Assembly (NCBI GenBank): GCA_027296055.1
Contig: JAPUJT010000187.1
Coordinates: 1 to 64,000 of the forward strand
DNA: 64,000 nt
Direction: 5' to 3'
Origin: Planctomycetota bacterium
Lineage (GTDB): Bacteria > Planctomycetota > JAPUJT01
Both the position numbers and the translations under genes were made by a program. Numbering within the stretch: position 1 is the stretch's first letter; each line of letters opens with the position of its first letter. The notes below the pieces were generated by a model. That model saw only the letters and a program-made list of their open reading frames with translations. It was not told where the DNA came from and searched no databases. Shown here piece by piece: positions 43,095-52,009 of the stretch.

Positions 43095-46000
43095 CTTTTC
43101 GCCCCTCGAATGCGTTTCAATGTATCGGGATCGATCTTCCAGGATCGGGGTTCCGTCACCTTGATCCGATCACTCCGGAGAAAGAGCTCGACCATCTTCG
43201 CTGTGCCCGATGCGTTTCCGTCCTGTGCCCACACCGGATCTCCCCGGAACGTGAGCTTCTCCTCGGCTCCGTCATAAACCGCGGAATCTGCCTCGATCTG
43301 CAGGCTGCCAGCCTGAAAGACCAGCGGGCCAATCGCCTCCAGGTCGAAATCTCCTGACCCCTTCATCTCATCGGCCAGTCGAACCGTAACTTTCACCGCC
43401 GTGAGCCGCCAGAGGAGTCCGGGAATCTCTTGATTCGCTCCAGGAACGAGTTCGCGCATCGATTCGGATTGGAACGCGATCCGGACGTCCTTATCGAAAA
43501 CGACGACGCGATCCTTCAGATCGGCGCGGATTTCCCGGGCCAGGATGACATTCCCGCCCTCCTTACCTATCTCGAGGCGAGGGGGATACGATTCCGAACC
43601 CTTCATCCTGAGCCATCCATCCGAGCCTTCGCCCATGTCGTAGACTACGCTCGTGCAGGTGAGCTTGACGTCGTTCTCGTCGGATTCGATCACGACCAGA
43701 CCCTCTCCACCATCCGCGCGAAAAGTTCGTATCAAGGAGTGTGCTTCGGAATCCGGAGCTGTCGCCGGCAGGACATACTCGAGGTGAGCGTTCTCACATC
43801 CGATCCTCCACGGGGCTCGGATGTCCTTTCCCGCCTTCCGAAGCGCCTCCCTGGCCTTCCGGATCCTTTCCAGGACCCCCTCATCATCCCGGGAGGGGTC
43901 GGATGGAATGATACCGACCCGGACGTTTCCCTGAAGGTCTACGGCCTGGTTTTCCGTATCCAGGATTATCCTCGCGGCCCGCATGTCGATGGCCGTCCCA
44001 TCCTCGGTGACCCCCTGGAACCTGCACCCGGACGAACCAGAGAGGCGGATCATCCCGTCGTCCAGGGTCCACTGCGCCTCCCCTCCCTCCAGCCGTCCCG
44101 GCTCCCCTTGGATCCACAGGCCCTTGCCACCCCGACCCTGCCCCAGCACCTTCCGGATTTCTACACGATTCTCGTCCCCACCCTTCTCAGGACGCACGAG
44201 AAAGACACGGGTCTCTCCGTCGAATGGGTCGAAGATCAGCTCGATGGCATCGGCCCCGAGATTCCACACCCTACCCTGGTGATCTGTAACCTTGCCGCGC
44301 ACCGAATCGCGCATCAGGGCCCGCCCCGTCTTCATCCGCACCTCGAGAGAATCTGCTTCCAGTCTGGCCTGGATCGTCCCTCCCTTTTCCGCCTTCGTCC
44401 CTCCGGAACGGAGGTGCAGGGCATCGTCCCATATAGCGGGTCGCCACTTCTTTCCTCCTGCCACGAGAATCCCGCCCTCGAGATCCCAACCCAGCTCCTC
44501 ACCCTCGATCCCGAGTGACCCCATCTCGACCTTGGCAGGGGCTCGCTTCCCGAGGGCGAGGATCGAACGGATACGCGAGAGTGGGGTGGACTCCTCCCCT
44601 CCGCCCGGGAGGGCGGCGGGACTCTCGCCCGATCCTTCGGTGATCCGGATCTCGAGGGCCAGCTCGTCGGCGACGATCTTGATCGACTCGGGTTGGTTCT
44701 CCGCCACCTCCTCCTTACCCATATCTCCGGGATGCAGATCACCTCGAACCTGGCCGCTTAGGATCACTCTCGCCGTCTCTCGCCTCAGCTCGATCCGATT
44801 CGCCCAGAACCGACTTCGACCGTGCCGCAAGCGGCATTGCTTCTCCCCTCCCCATAATGTCGCTGTCTTGTGACGGAAGGTGAGTCGGTCGCCGGTGATC
44901 AGGGTGTTCTCCCCCTCATCGGAGATGACGAGGGGCCTGCCCGCCTTGGTCCGCGCCTCTCCCCAGGAGACCAGATACTGCCCGGTCGACTCGTCCTGCT
45001 CGAACCTCAGTTCGAGTCGTTCGACCAGAAACCGCCACTTGCCGGCTCCGGCCGACTTTTTTCCCATCCCGTCCAGTTCAGGCGCCACGAGAATCCAGCC
45101 CGCCACCTGGCCTTCCAGCTCGACATGATTGCTCCTCGTGTCGAAGGCGATCCGATCCGCTCGGATCTCGCGCCCGCGGACGGCGTCTCGTAGCACCGGA
45201 GCCCCGGTGGCAATCGCCGAACCGGTCGTGGCCTCCCACTTCACCGATTCGGCCTCGAGCCGGAAATCCCCGTGGCGAATCTCGACGTTTCCCGCCGCCT
45301 CAGCTGTCCGCACGGTGACCCGGCCCCTCTTTGGCTTCTCGTCCGAGGCGCCGTCGGTTTTCGCCCCTGCATTCCCAGGAAAAAACTCGACGCTCAACCT
45401 ATCCGCTTCGAGCTGACCGGGGGAACCCTTCCCGCGGCGGATCTTCGTCCTGCCATCGAAGATCAGCATCGTCCTGCCGCGGGCAGAAACGGCGGGCCTC
45501 CCTTTGCTGGACATGAAACCCTGGATGACCATCGGACCTTCGCTCTCGACTTCGACGGTTTCCCCGTCCGGAATACGAGCTCCGGAGAAAAGAGACAGCC
45601 CCTCCGCTAGCCCTACATCCGCCTTGGCAGTGATCGGACCGAAAAGACGGAACTCCCCTTCCTTGCCCCGGCTGAGATCGGCCTCCGCCCAGGCCGCTTC
45701 TATGCGGGCGAACGGATCGACACCCTCCAGGATCACGGGACACTTACGTCCGTCCGCGGTCTCGGTGATCAGTAGACGCTTCTGCGTCTGCTTCGGGCCG
45801 GATAGTTCCAGGATCACTGCCTCGGTGGTGAAGCTGGAACCGGTGTCGGGGAAACGAACCTCGACCCCGCCGGTGAGCGATGCCTTCAGCTCCGGCTGCC
45901 CTTTCGGGGACGAACCCTCTTTCAGCATCTCGCCCGCAGGAGCTCGGACCTGAACGCTCCGCCGTCCCCCGGAATGGTAAATTTCTATCTCGACGTCCTC

Positions 46001-46258
46001 GAGGCGAACGCCGGGGATCGCATCGAGCTTCACAAGATCGCCGAGCAGTTCGACCCGTCGAGCCGAAATCGTGGCCACCAGAACGTTCTGCTCCTGGTCG
46101 ACGACCTGCACGACGAATCGGGACTCGTCGTTGATGTCCGTAGCGGCTTCAGAGATGGCTTCCGTGCCCTGATCCGGGACGCCGTACTCGCCGCTCGCCA
46201 GCAGGAAGAGGGCGGAGAAGATCAGGAACGTGACAAGGAAGAATATCCAGCGCCGCAT
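43091..46258 (-). CDS. Giant LptC/OstA-like lipopolysaccharide-export protein
   Basis: About 1055 residues, roughly five times the size of LptC or LptA. One N-terminal membrane helix (RRWIFFLVTFLIFSALFLLASG) is followed by an LptC-like segment (AISARRVELLGDLVKLDAIPG). Then come many OstA-like beta-taco repeats: phrases such as VKWEATTGSAIATGAPVLRD, DRLTFRHKTATLWG, GEELGWDLEGGILVAGG, SAVYDGAEEKLTFRGDP. Position directly after kdsD-kdsC supports a role in bridging the periplasm for LPS. ATG 46258 has an AAGGTGG SD; a GTG at 46267 is the alternative. No lptA or lptB is adjacent. Confidence 0.75.
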   Translation of the reverse strand: MRRWIFFLVTFLIFSALFLLASGEYGVPDQGTEAISEAATDINDESRFVVQVVDQEQNVLVATISARRVELLGDLVKLDAIPGVRLEDVEIEIYHSGGRRSVQVRAPAGEMLKEGSSPKGQPELKASLTGGVEVRFPDTGSSFTTEAVILELSGPKQTQKRLLITETADGRKCPVILEGVDPFARIEAAWAEADLSRGKEGEFRLFGPITAKADVGLAEGLSLFSGARIPDGETVEVESEGPMVIQGFMSSKGRPAVSARGRTMLIFDGRTKIRRGKGSPGQLEADRLSVEFFPGNAGAKTDGASDEKPKRGRVTVRTAEAAGNVEIRHGDFRLEAESVKWEATTGSAIATGAPVLRDAVRGREIRADRIAFDTRSNHVELEGQVAGWILVAPELDGMGKKSAGAGKWRFLVERLELRFEQDESTGQYLVSWGEARTKAGRPLVISDEGENTLITGDRLTFRHKTATLWGGEKQCRLRHGRSRFWANRIELRRETARVILSGQVRGDLHPGDMGKEEVAENQPESIKIVADELALEIRITEGSGESPAALPGGGEESTPLSRIRSILALGKRAPAKVEMGSLGIEGEELGWDLEGGILVAGGKKWRPAIWDDALHLRSGGTKAEKGGTIQARLEADSLEVRMKTGRALMRDSVRGKVTDHQGRVWNLGADAIELIFDPFDGETRVFLVRPEKGGDENRVEIRKVLGQGRGGKGLWIQGEPGRLEGGEAQWTLDDGMIRLSGSSGCRFQGVTEDGTAIDMRAARIILDTENQAVDLQGNVRVGIIPSDPSRDDEGVLERIRKAREALRKAGKDIRAPWRIGCENAHLEYVLPATAPDSEAHSLIRTFRADGGEGLVVIESDENDVKLTCTSVVYDMGEGSDGWLRMKGSESYPPRLEIGKEGGNVILAREIRADLKDRVVVFDKDVRIAFQSESMRELVPGANQEIPGLLWRLTAVKVTVRLADEMKGSGDFDLEAIGPLVFQAGSLQIEADSAVYDGAEEKLTFRGDPVWAQDGNASGTAKMVELFLRSDRIKVTEPRSWKIDPDTLKRIRGAKR

Positions 46259-46280
46259 CGGATCCACCTTAATGGGACGG

Positions 46281-46790
46281 TCAGAGTCCCGCCCGATCTA
46301 CAATGTCTTCCCACTTCCCTTGCGCCTTCAGGATCAACTCGGCCACCTCTCTGATGGCTCCCTGCCCCCCCGACCGAGCGGTGACGTACCGGGCAGCGGA
46401 CTTGACCTCCTCCGTCGCGTTGGAGACGGCTACGGGGAAGCCGGCCTTGCGAAGGCAGGGAAGGTCGAGCAGATCGTCTCCGACATAGCAGACCTCCTCA
46501 TCCGTGAGCCCTCGCTTGGAACGAATCTCCTCGTAGGGACGGATCTTGTCTTTCGCCCCCTGGTAGACGTCCTCGATCCCCAACTCCTTGGCACGCAGCT
46601 CGACCGCCTTGCTCCGTCGACCGGTGATCAGGGCCGTGCGTATGCCTTGGCGGTGGAGGTAAATGATTCCACTTCCGTCGTGGACATGGAAGACCTTGCT
46701 CTCGTTGCCCTGGGCATCGACGAAGATCTCGCCGGTGGTGAGGACGCCGTCCACATCCATCATGACGAGCCTGACCTTATCGGCGCCCAC
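46281..46790 (-). CDS. kdsC: 3-deoxy-D-manno-octulosonate 8-phosphate phosphatase
   Basis: 169 residues, the C0-type HAD without a cap. Motif I is MMDVDGVLTTG, then FHVHDGSGI, ITGRRS (motif II) and YVGDDLLDLPCL (motif III/IV). The family hydrolyses Kdo-8-phosphate to Kdo for lipopolysaccharide. The GTG start follows the kdsD stop by 6 bp. Confidence 0.92.
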   Translation of the reverse strand: MGADKVRLVMMDVDGVLTTGEIFVDAQGNESKVFHVHDGSGIIYLHRQGIRTALITGRRSKAVELRAKELGIEDVYQGAKDKIRPYEEIRSKRGLTDEEVCYVGDDLLDLPCLRKAGFPVAVSNATEEVKSAARYVTARSGGQGAIREVAELILKAQGKWEDIVDRAGL

Positions 46791-46796
46791 GTCCCG

Positions 46797-47780
46797 TCAA
46801 CTCCCCGATTCGGACAGGAGGAGACCGATGGCCAGAAGCTCCTGCACGTCGAGCATGCCGACAGGCTTTCCGGCATCGTCCACTACCGGTAGCTCGTCGA
46901 TCTTGTGATCCTTCATGATGCGTGCCGCCTCCGCCGCCAGACGGTCCGCGCCGATCGTCTTGGGGGAGGCCGTCATGACCTGCTTGACGGGCGCGGAGGA
47001 CCATTCAACCCCGTTCTGGAAATGCCGGCGAATATCGCCGTCGGTCAGGATGCCGATGAGTCGATCGTCGCCGTCAACGATCGAGACGGCGCCCGCCCGC
47101 GCCTCGGTGATCGCCACGATCCCCTCCCTCGCCGGCCTATCCTGACGAACGGTCGGATTGGCCTCTCCAGTCCGCATGATCTCACCGACCTTGAGGAGGG
47201 ACCTGCCGAGACTGCCTGCGGGGTGGTAGAGGGCGTACTCCTCGGGTCCGAAGTCTCTCCTTCGAAGGACGGAGAGGGCGAGGGCATCCCCAAGAGCCAA
47301 CATCGCCAGGGTGCTGGCGGTAGGGGCAAGTCGCATCGGGCAGGCCTCGGTCACAGGCCCGAGGTTGATCGTGATATCGGAGTGGCGGGCGAGAGGAGAC
47401 TCGCGATTCCCGGTGACCGCGACGATCTGGGCCCCTATCTTCTTCAGGGGCGGGATCAGGCGCAGGATCTCCTCCGTCTCTCCACTATTGGAAAAGGCAA
47501 GGATGAGATCCTGTCGTCGCACCCGGCCCAGATCCCCATGCAGCGCCTCCGCCGGATGGAGGTAAATCGACGGTGTGCCATAGGAAGCGAAGGTGGCCGA
47601 GATCTTCATCGCGATCTTGCCCGGCTTGCCCATCCCCGTGACCACGATCTGGCCCTCGCAAGCAAGCACCGCATCGACGGCTTCCTGGAACCGTTCGTCG
47701 AGTCTTTCCTGAAGGGTCTCGAGGGTCTGGATATAGTGTCGGAGGACTTCCCTGGGGTATTCGTCCATCTTGCTGGCCAT
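46797..47780 (-). CDS. kdsD: D-arabinose-5-phosphate isomerase (KpsF/GutQ family)
   Basis: 327 residues. A SIS domain (TGMGKPGKIAMKISATFASYGTPS, SNSGETEEILRL) carries the sugar phosphate isomerase site and two CBS domains follow (about 205-325). It converts ribulose 5-phosphate to arabinose 5-phosphate, the first step of Kdo synthesis. It heads the minus-strand operon kdsD-kdsC-LptC-like-lipoprotein-tatA. Confidence 0.93.
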   Translation of the reverse strand: MASKMDEYPREVLRHYIQTLETLQERLDERFQEAVDAVLACEGQIVVTGMGKPGKIAMKISATFASYGTPSIYLHPAEALHGDLGRVRRQDLILAFSNSGETEEILRLIPPLKKIGAQIVAVTGNRESPLARHSDITINLGPVTEACPMRLAPTASTLAMLALGDALALSVLRRRDFGPEEYALYHPAGSLGRSLLKVGEIMRTGEANPTVRQDRPAREGIVAITEARAGAVSIVDGDDRLIGILTDGDIRRHFQNGVEWSSAPVKQVMTASPKTIGADRLAAEAARIMKDHKIDELPVVDDAGKPVGMLDVQELLAIGLLLSESGS

Positions 47781-47888
47781 CCCTGCCGACTCCCCTCGAA
47801 GAAGCGAAAATCGAACCCGTCTATCGTATCAGCGCGGGTCAACAGATCAAGGAACTTCGCGACGGCTGCCTCGCCTTATCTCCCTAGG

Positions 47889-47917
47889 TTGACAGGAGTT
47901 TCGTGCTCTGCTACATT
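47889..47917 (+). promoter_or_regulatory. Strong sigma70-type promoter for the M50 gene
   Basis: TTGACA (47889-47894), 17-bp spacer, TACATT (47912-47917); start near 47924, about 21 nt before ATG 47945. Confidence 0.65.
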
Positions 47918-47944
47918 CCGCCGACAGTCCAGATCGGAGGCAGA

Positions 47945-48580
47945 ATGGGACTCGAGCCCCTCGCCCTGGTGTTCTTTTTCTTCATCTTCGGCATGTCGGT
48001 CATCCTCCATGAAGTGGCCCACGGCTACGTCGCCTATCTCTGTGGCGACCCGACGGCCGATCTGAAGGGCCGGCTCACGTTGAACCCGATCCCGCATATC
48101 GATCCGATGATGACGATCATCGTCCCGCTCTTCTTCTTCCTTTCGAATTCGGGGATGATTTTCGGCGCCGCGAAGCCGGTGCCCGTCAACCCAGCATTGC
48201 TCCGCAAGTGGCCTAGAGACTACATCCTGGTCTCGATCGCCGGCGTGGCCGTCAATTTCGCCCTCGCCGGTCTTCTGGCTCTCTTGATCCATCTAGTCCA
48301 GATGCCGGAGAAGCCGCTTCTTTCAGGCCAGACACTGCGCGCGCTTCGCATGGGCGCCTTGATGAACATCGTCCTGGGCGTCTTCAACCTGATCCCGATC
48401 CCGCCACTGGACGGCTCCAGGGCGTTTCGCTTCTTGCTCCCCCGCAAGACTCGCGTCTCTTATGATCGGCTGGAGCCGTTTGGGTTTATCATTCTGGTCG
48501 TCCTGCTCATGAGCGGGGCGCTCCACAGCGTGATCTGGCCGATCATCATGAAGCTCGCGCGCTGGATGACGATCTTATGA
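47945..48580 (+). CDS. Site-2 protease family (M50) zinc metalloprotease
   Basis: 211 residues from ATG 47945 (CGGAGG SD). HEVAH at residues 22-26 within the first membrane helix provides zinc ligands, and NLIPIPPLDGSR near the C-terminus gives the Asp ligand. Four hydrophobic segments; small, with no PDZ or CBS domain, as in the YwhC/FliC-type S2P group. It would cut a membrane-spanning substrate within the bilayer; target unknown. scpA follows after about 50 bp. Confidence 0.88.
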   Translation: MGLEPLALVFFFFIFGMSVILHEVAHGYVAYLCGDPTADLKGRLTLNPIPHIDPMMTIIVPLFFFLSNSGMIFGAAKPVPVNPALLRKWPRDYILVSIAGVAVNFALAGLLALLIHLVQMPEKPLLSGQTLRALRMGALMNIVLGVFNLIPIPPLDGSRAFRFLLPRKTRVSYDRLEPFGFIILVVLLMSGALHSVIWPIIMKLARWMTIL

Positions 48581-48629
48581 CTCCCATCGACACGGTGGGA
48601 AATTGGCTAGGAGGAAGGAGAGGGGCCGA

Positions 48630-49622
48630 ATGGAATACAGGGTCGAGCTAGATGCCTATGCGGGACCGCTGGACCTCCTCCTCTTCCTGATCAAGGAGTC
48701 GGAGGTGGATATTTACGACATTCCCATCTCTGACGTCACGAACAAATTCGTCGAGCACCTCGAGGAGATCCAGAAGATCGATCTGAACCGGGCGGGAGAG
48801 TTCCTTGTCGTCGCCTCGCAGTTGATGGAGATCAAGGCGAAGATGCTGATCCCGCGCGAGACCATCGAGCTGGACGATGTGGAGGACCCCCGGTCGAGCC
48901 TCGTCCAGGAACTGCTCGAGTACCGAAAATTCAAGGACGCATCGCGGGAGCTGGGAGAACGGCTCAGCGAGGAGAATCGACGCTTCCCCCGCCCCGTGGA
49001 GGCGGAGATCGACGGGAAGTCGCCCGAGCCGGAAGAGGAGGATCTGGAAGATCTGGGGGTCTTCGACCTCCTGACTGCCTTCAGCCGGATACGGAAGGAG
49101 ATCCTCGACATCCCGCCTCCTTCGATCATCTACGATGACATCCCGATCCGAGTGCACATGGAGCAACTGATCGAACAGCTCTCGTCGCGACCCGCCATCG
49201 GCTTTCGGGAAATCCTCCTGGGCATCGCGGATCGGCAGGCGATGATCGGTGTCTTTCTTGCCCTGCTGGAGCTGGTCAAGATGCACCGTATCCGCGCCCG
49301 ACAGTCCGACGACTCGAGCGACATCCTAATCACGCTTCGGGAAGGGGGACCCCTTCCCGATGTGGAGACCACTTCCGCGAGCGAGTCGCCGTCCCAACCA
49401 CCCACATCCATGGATGAAGACGAGTCGCGACCCCCATCCGTCGACGAGCCGCCACCCGCATCCGTCGATGAGCCGCCACCCCCATCCGTCGATGAGTCGC
49501 GACCCCCATCCGTTGATGAGCCGCCACCCCCATCTGCCGGTGATGCGCCACCCCCATCCGTTGATGAGCCGCCACCGCCGCCCGATCCCATCAGGCCGCC
49601 GGATCCGGATCACGCAATGTGA
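48630..49622 (+). CDS. scpA: Segregation and condensation protein A with repetitive Pro-rich tail
   Basis: About 330 residues from ATG 48630 (GGAGAGGGG SD). Residues about 1-80 are the ScpA/kleisin N-terminus (FAGPLDLLL-like YAGPLDLLLFLI, DIYDIPISDVTNKFVEHL, GEFLVVASQLMEIKAKML). The conserved C-terminal winged region ends near residue 245 (FLALLELVKMHRIRARQ). A tail of about 80 residues follows, built from an 8-residue repeat of the form PPPPSVDE with variants, encoded by imperfect 24-bp DNA repeats at about 49420-49590. ScpA bridges SMC heads with ScpB; no scpB is seen next to it. Confidence 0.92.
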   Translation: MEYRVELDAYAGPLDLLLFLIKESEVDIYDIPISDVTNKFVEHLEEIQKIDLNRAGEFLVVASQLMEIKAKMLIPRETIELDDVEDPRSSLVQELLEYRKFKDASRELGERLSEENRRFPRPVEAEIDGKSPEPEEEDLEDLGVFDLLTAFSRIRKEILDIPPPSIIYDDIPIRVHMEQLIEQLSSRPAIGFREILLGIADRQAMIGVFLALLELVKMHRIRARQSDDSSDILITLREGGPLPDVETTSASESPSQPPTSMDEDESRPPSVDEPPPASVDEPPPPSVDESRPPSVDEPPPPSAGDAPPPSVDEPPPPPDPIRPPDPDHAM

Positions 49623-50581
49623 GTCGCGTCGTGAACGGCAAGCTCGGGATCGTCTTTCTAGGGACCTCGTCCTTCGGGCTGCCATCTCTGCGCGCCCTGC
49701 AGGATGACGGCCACGTCATCCTATCCGTGGTCACACAGCCCGACCGGCCTCGGGGACGTGGCCGGAAGCCGAGTCCGACGTCGCTCGGAGAAGCGGCGAG
49801 CTCCCAGGGCCTGCCGCTGCTCCGCCCCGAGAAGATTCGGGACATCAAGGCTGATCTGGAGCGACTATCTCCGGATGTCCTCGTGGTCGCCGCCTACGGC
49901 CAGTTCCTCCCCACATCGATCATCAGGACCCCGCGACTTGCCGCCCTGAACATCCATGCCTCTCTCCTCCCCCGATATCGCGGAGCCGCGCCGATCCAGT
50001 GGGCCATCGTGAATGGCGAGACGGAGACGGGCATCACGATTTTTCGTATCGTGAAGAAAATGGACGCGGGCCCGATTCTCGCCACGCGACGGACGGCTAT
50101 CGATGAGATGGAGACGGCGGGGGAGCTGGAGGAGAGGCTTGCATCGATGGGAGCGGAGCTGATGGTCGAGACGCTGTCTGATCTGCCGGCGGCACTCGTG
50201 AAGGAGCGGCCGCAAGACGAGAGCGCCATAACCTACGCCCCTCGCCTTCAGAGGGAGGACGGTCATCTCTCGTTCGATCGCCCGGCCAAACAGATCCTCG
50301 ATCGCGTCCGCGGTCTCAGCCCGAGGCCTGGGGCCTACGGCGATCTGGTCCGTCCCGGAATCGAACCCGAGAGGCTTCGCGTCCTCGAGGCGAACCCGGA
50401 GGTCCCCGGAACCGACGACCCGCCCGGTCTGGTCATCTTGGCCGACGGGAACGGGATCCTGGTCGCGGCGACGGACGGAGCAGTACGCATCACGATGGTC
50501 CAGGCGGCCGGCGGCCGCTCGATGTCCGCCGCGGCCTATCTTCGCGGGCATCCCGTCGCCCGGGGAGCCCGCTTTGTCTAG
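49619..50581 (+). CDS. fmt: Methionyl-tRNA formyltransferase
   Basis: 320 residues. The GART-like domain begins GIVFLGTSSFGLPSLRAL, contains the catalytic NIHASLLPRYRGAAPIQWAI and TGITIFRI, and ends with the OB-like C-terminal domain. It formylates initiator Met-tRNA using 10-formyl-THF. The GTG start sits in a GTGA overlap with scpA, and the gene overlaps rsmB by 8 bp. Confidence 0.95.
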   Translation: MSRVVNGKLGIVFLGTSSFGLPSLRALQDDGHVILSVVTQPDRPRGRGRKPSPTSLGEAASSQGLPLLRPEKIRDIKADLERLSPDVLVVAAYGQFLPTSIIRTPRLAALNIHASLLPRYRGAAPIQWAIVNGETETGITIFRIVKKMDAGPILATRRTAIDEMETAGELEERLASMGAELMVETLSDLPAALVKERPQDESAITYAPRLQREDGHLSFDRPAKQILDRVRGLSPRPGAYGDLVRPGIEPERLRVLEANPEVPGTDDPPGLVILADGNGILVAATDGAVRITMVQAAGGRSMSAAAYLRGHPVARGARFV

Positions 50582-51944
50582 TCAGGCGCCCCGAATTGCC
50601 CACGGGATCCTCTGCCGGGCGGAAAGGGATAAGGTCTTCCCCGAGCGGGCGATGGCCCGCCGGCTAAAGAAACCGGGCCTCGATGCGGCCGAGCGTGCGC
50701 GGGTGCGCGAGATCGTCCACGGCGTCCTGCGTAACCGTCTCCAGCTCGATCACATTCTGGGCAAGCTGTCCAACATCCCCTTGCGTGATCTGGAGCGATC
50801 CGTCATCTGGGCCCTCCGGATCGGCGCGCACAGGGTTCTGCGGCATAGGGGAGCCCCGACTCCGGTGGCGGTCAAAGAAACCGTCGACCTCTTGCCCAAC
50901 CGCAAGGGGCCCAGGGGATTCGCCAACGCCGTCTTGCGGGCGCTCGCCGGCTCCGTCGAGGATCGCCGCCCGGAAGTTGACCCGGTCCCTCCAGGAGGGC
51001 GCGATCTCCCGTTCCCCGATGGAACCGGTCTACGATTCAATCGTTCCCTCTTGCCGGACTCGGAAACGGATCTGGCGGCGTTTCTCTCCGTCGCCTACTC
51101 GCATCCGATCTGGATCGTCCGCCGCTGGCTCGTCAATCTAGGTGAGGAGCCCACCGTCGAAGCCCTTCGGGCCGGGTGCGGGCACGCCCCCTTTTCCATC
51201 CGAACGAACCTGCTGAGGATCTCCCGCGAACAGCTTCTCGAGCGTCTGAAAGAAGCGGGTTTCAATGCAGAGGCCGGAGGACCTCCCGAAGCGATCAGGA
51301 TCCGCGAAGGTCGAGCCATCCTGGAGTCGCCCGAGTTCGCCGCCGGGCTCTTCTACGTCCAGGACGAGACCCCTATGCAGGTGGTCCCCTTCCTCGACCC
51401 CAAGCCAGGGCTCCGTTGCCTCGACGTCTGCGCGTCGCCCGGTGGAAAGACGACTCACCTCGCGGAACTGATGGAGAATCAGGGGGAGATCCTCGCCTGG
51501 GACATCTCCGAGGAGAAGCTGGAGAGGATCGAGGAGAACTGCCGGAGACTTGGATCGGGAATAGTTTCGACCGCGCGGATCGATCCGGAAAAGGAGACAC
51601 TCCCGTCTCCGGGGACCTTCGATCGGGTGCTCGTGGATGTCCCTTGCTCGAACAGCGGCGTCTTTCGCCGCCGCCCCGAGGCCCGCCTCCGACTAGGGCC
51701 CGATTCTCTGAAGAAACTACGAGATATGCAGGTGGCGCTCCTCGAGAGGTCGCTCCCTTTTCTTGCCCCTGGAGGAACTCTGGTCTACAGTACTTGTAGC
51801 CTGGAGCCGGAGGAGAACCGCGAGGTCCTCGCAGAGTTCCTCGAACGTCACGCGGAGATCATCCTCCGGGAGGATCGATTTGTGCTTCCTCGGCCGGACG
51901 GCCCGGACGGCGGCTACATGGCGCGGCTGGAGTCAGGGACCTGA
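50574..51944 (+). CDS. rsmB: 16S rRNA (cytosine-967 C5)-methyltransferase RsmB/Sun
   Basis: 456 residues; TTG start overlapping fmt. A NusB-like RNA-binding domain (about 1-140: RVREIVHGVLRNRLQLDHIL, PRGFANAVLRALAG) is followed by the Rossmann methyltransferase: LDVCASPGGKTTHLAELM (SAM loop), DVPCSNSGVFRRRPEARL with one catalytic Cys, and YSTCSLEPEEN with the other. fmt-rsmB order is common in bacteria. Confidence 0.93.
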   Translation: MSSQAPRIAHGILCRAERDKVFPERAMARRLKKPGLDAAERARVREIVHGVLRNRLQLDHILGKLSNIPLRDLERSVIWALRIGAHRVLRHRGAPTPVAVKETVDLLPNRKGPRGFANAVLRALAGSVEDRRPEVDPVPPGGRDLPFPDGTGLRFNRSLLPDSETDLAAFLSVAYSHPIWIVRRWLVNLGEEPTVEALRAGCGHAPFSIRTNLLRISREQLLERLKEAGFNAEAGGPPEAIRIREGRAILESPEFAAGLFYVQDETPMQVVPFLDPKPGLRCLDVCASPGGKTTHLAELMENQGEILAWDISEEKLERIEENCRRLGSGIVSTARIDPEKETLPSPGTFDRVLVDVPCSNSGVFRRRPEARLRLGPDSLKKLRDMQVALLERSLPFLAPGGTLVYSTCSLEPEENREVLAEFLERHAEIILREDRFVLPRPDGPDGGYMARLESGT

Positions 51945-52009
51945 GCAGCAAGAGCAAGAAGGACCGTAAGAAGGGCTGCATCAGGGCTACCGCCCTGTTC
52001 TCCGTTGCT

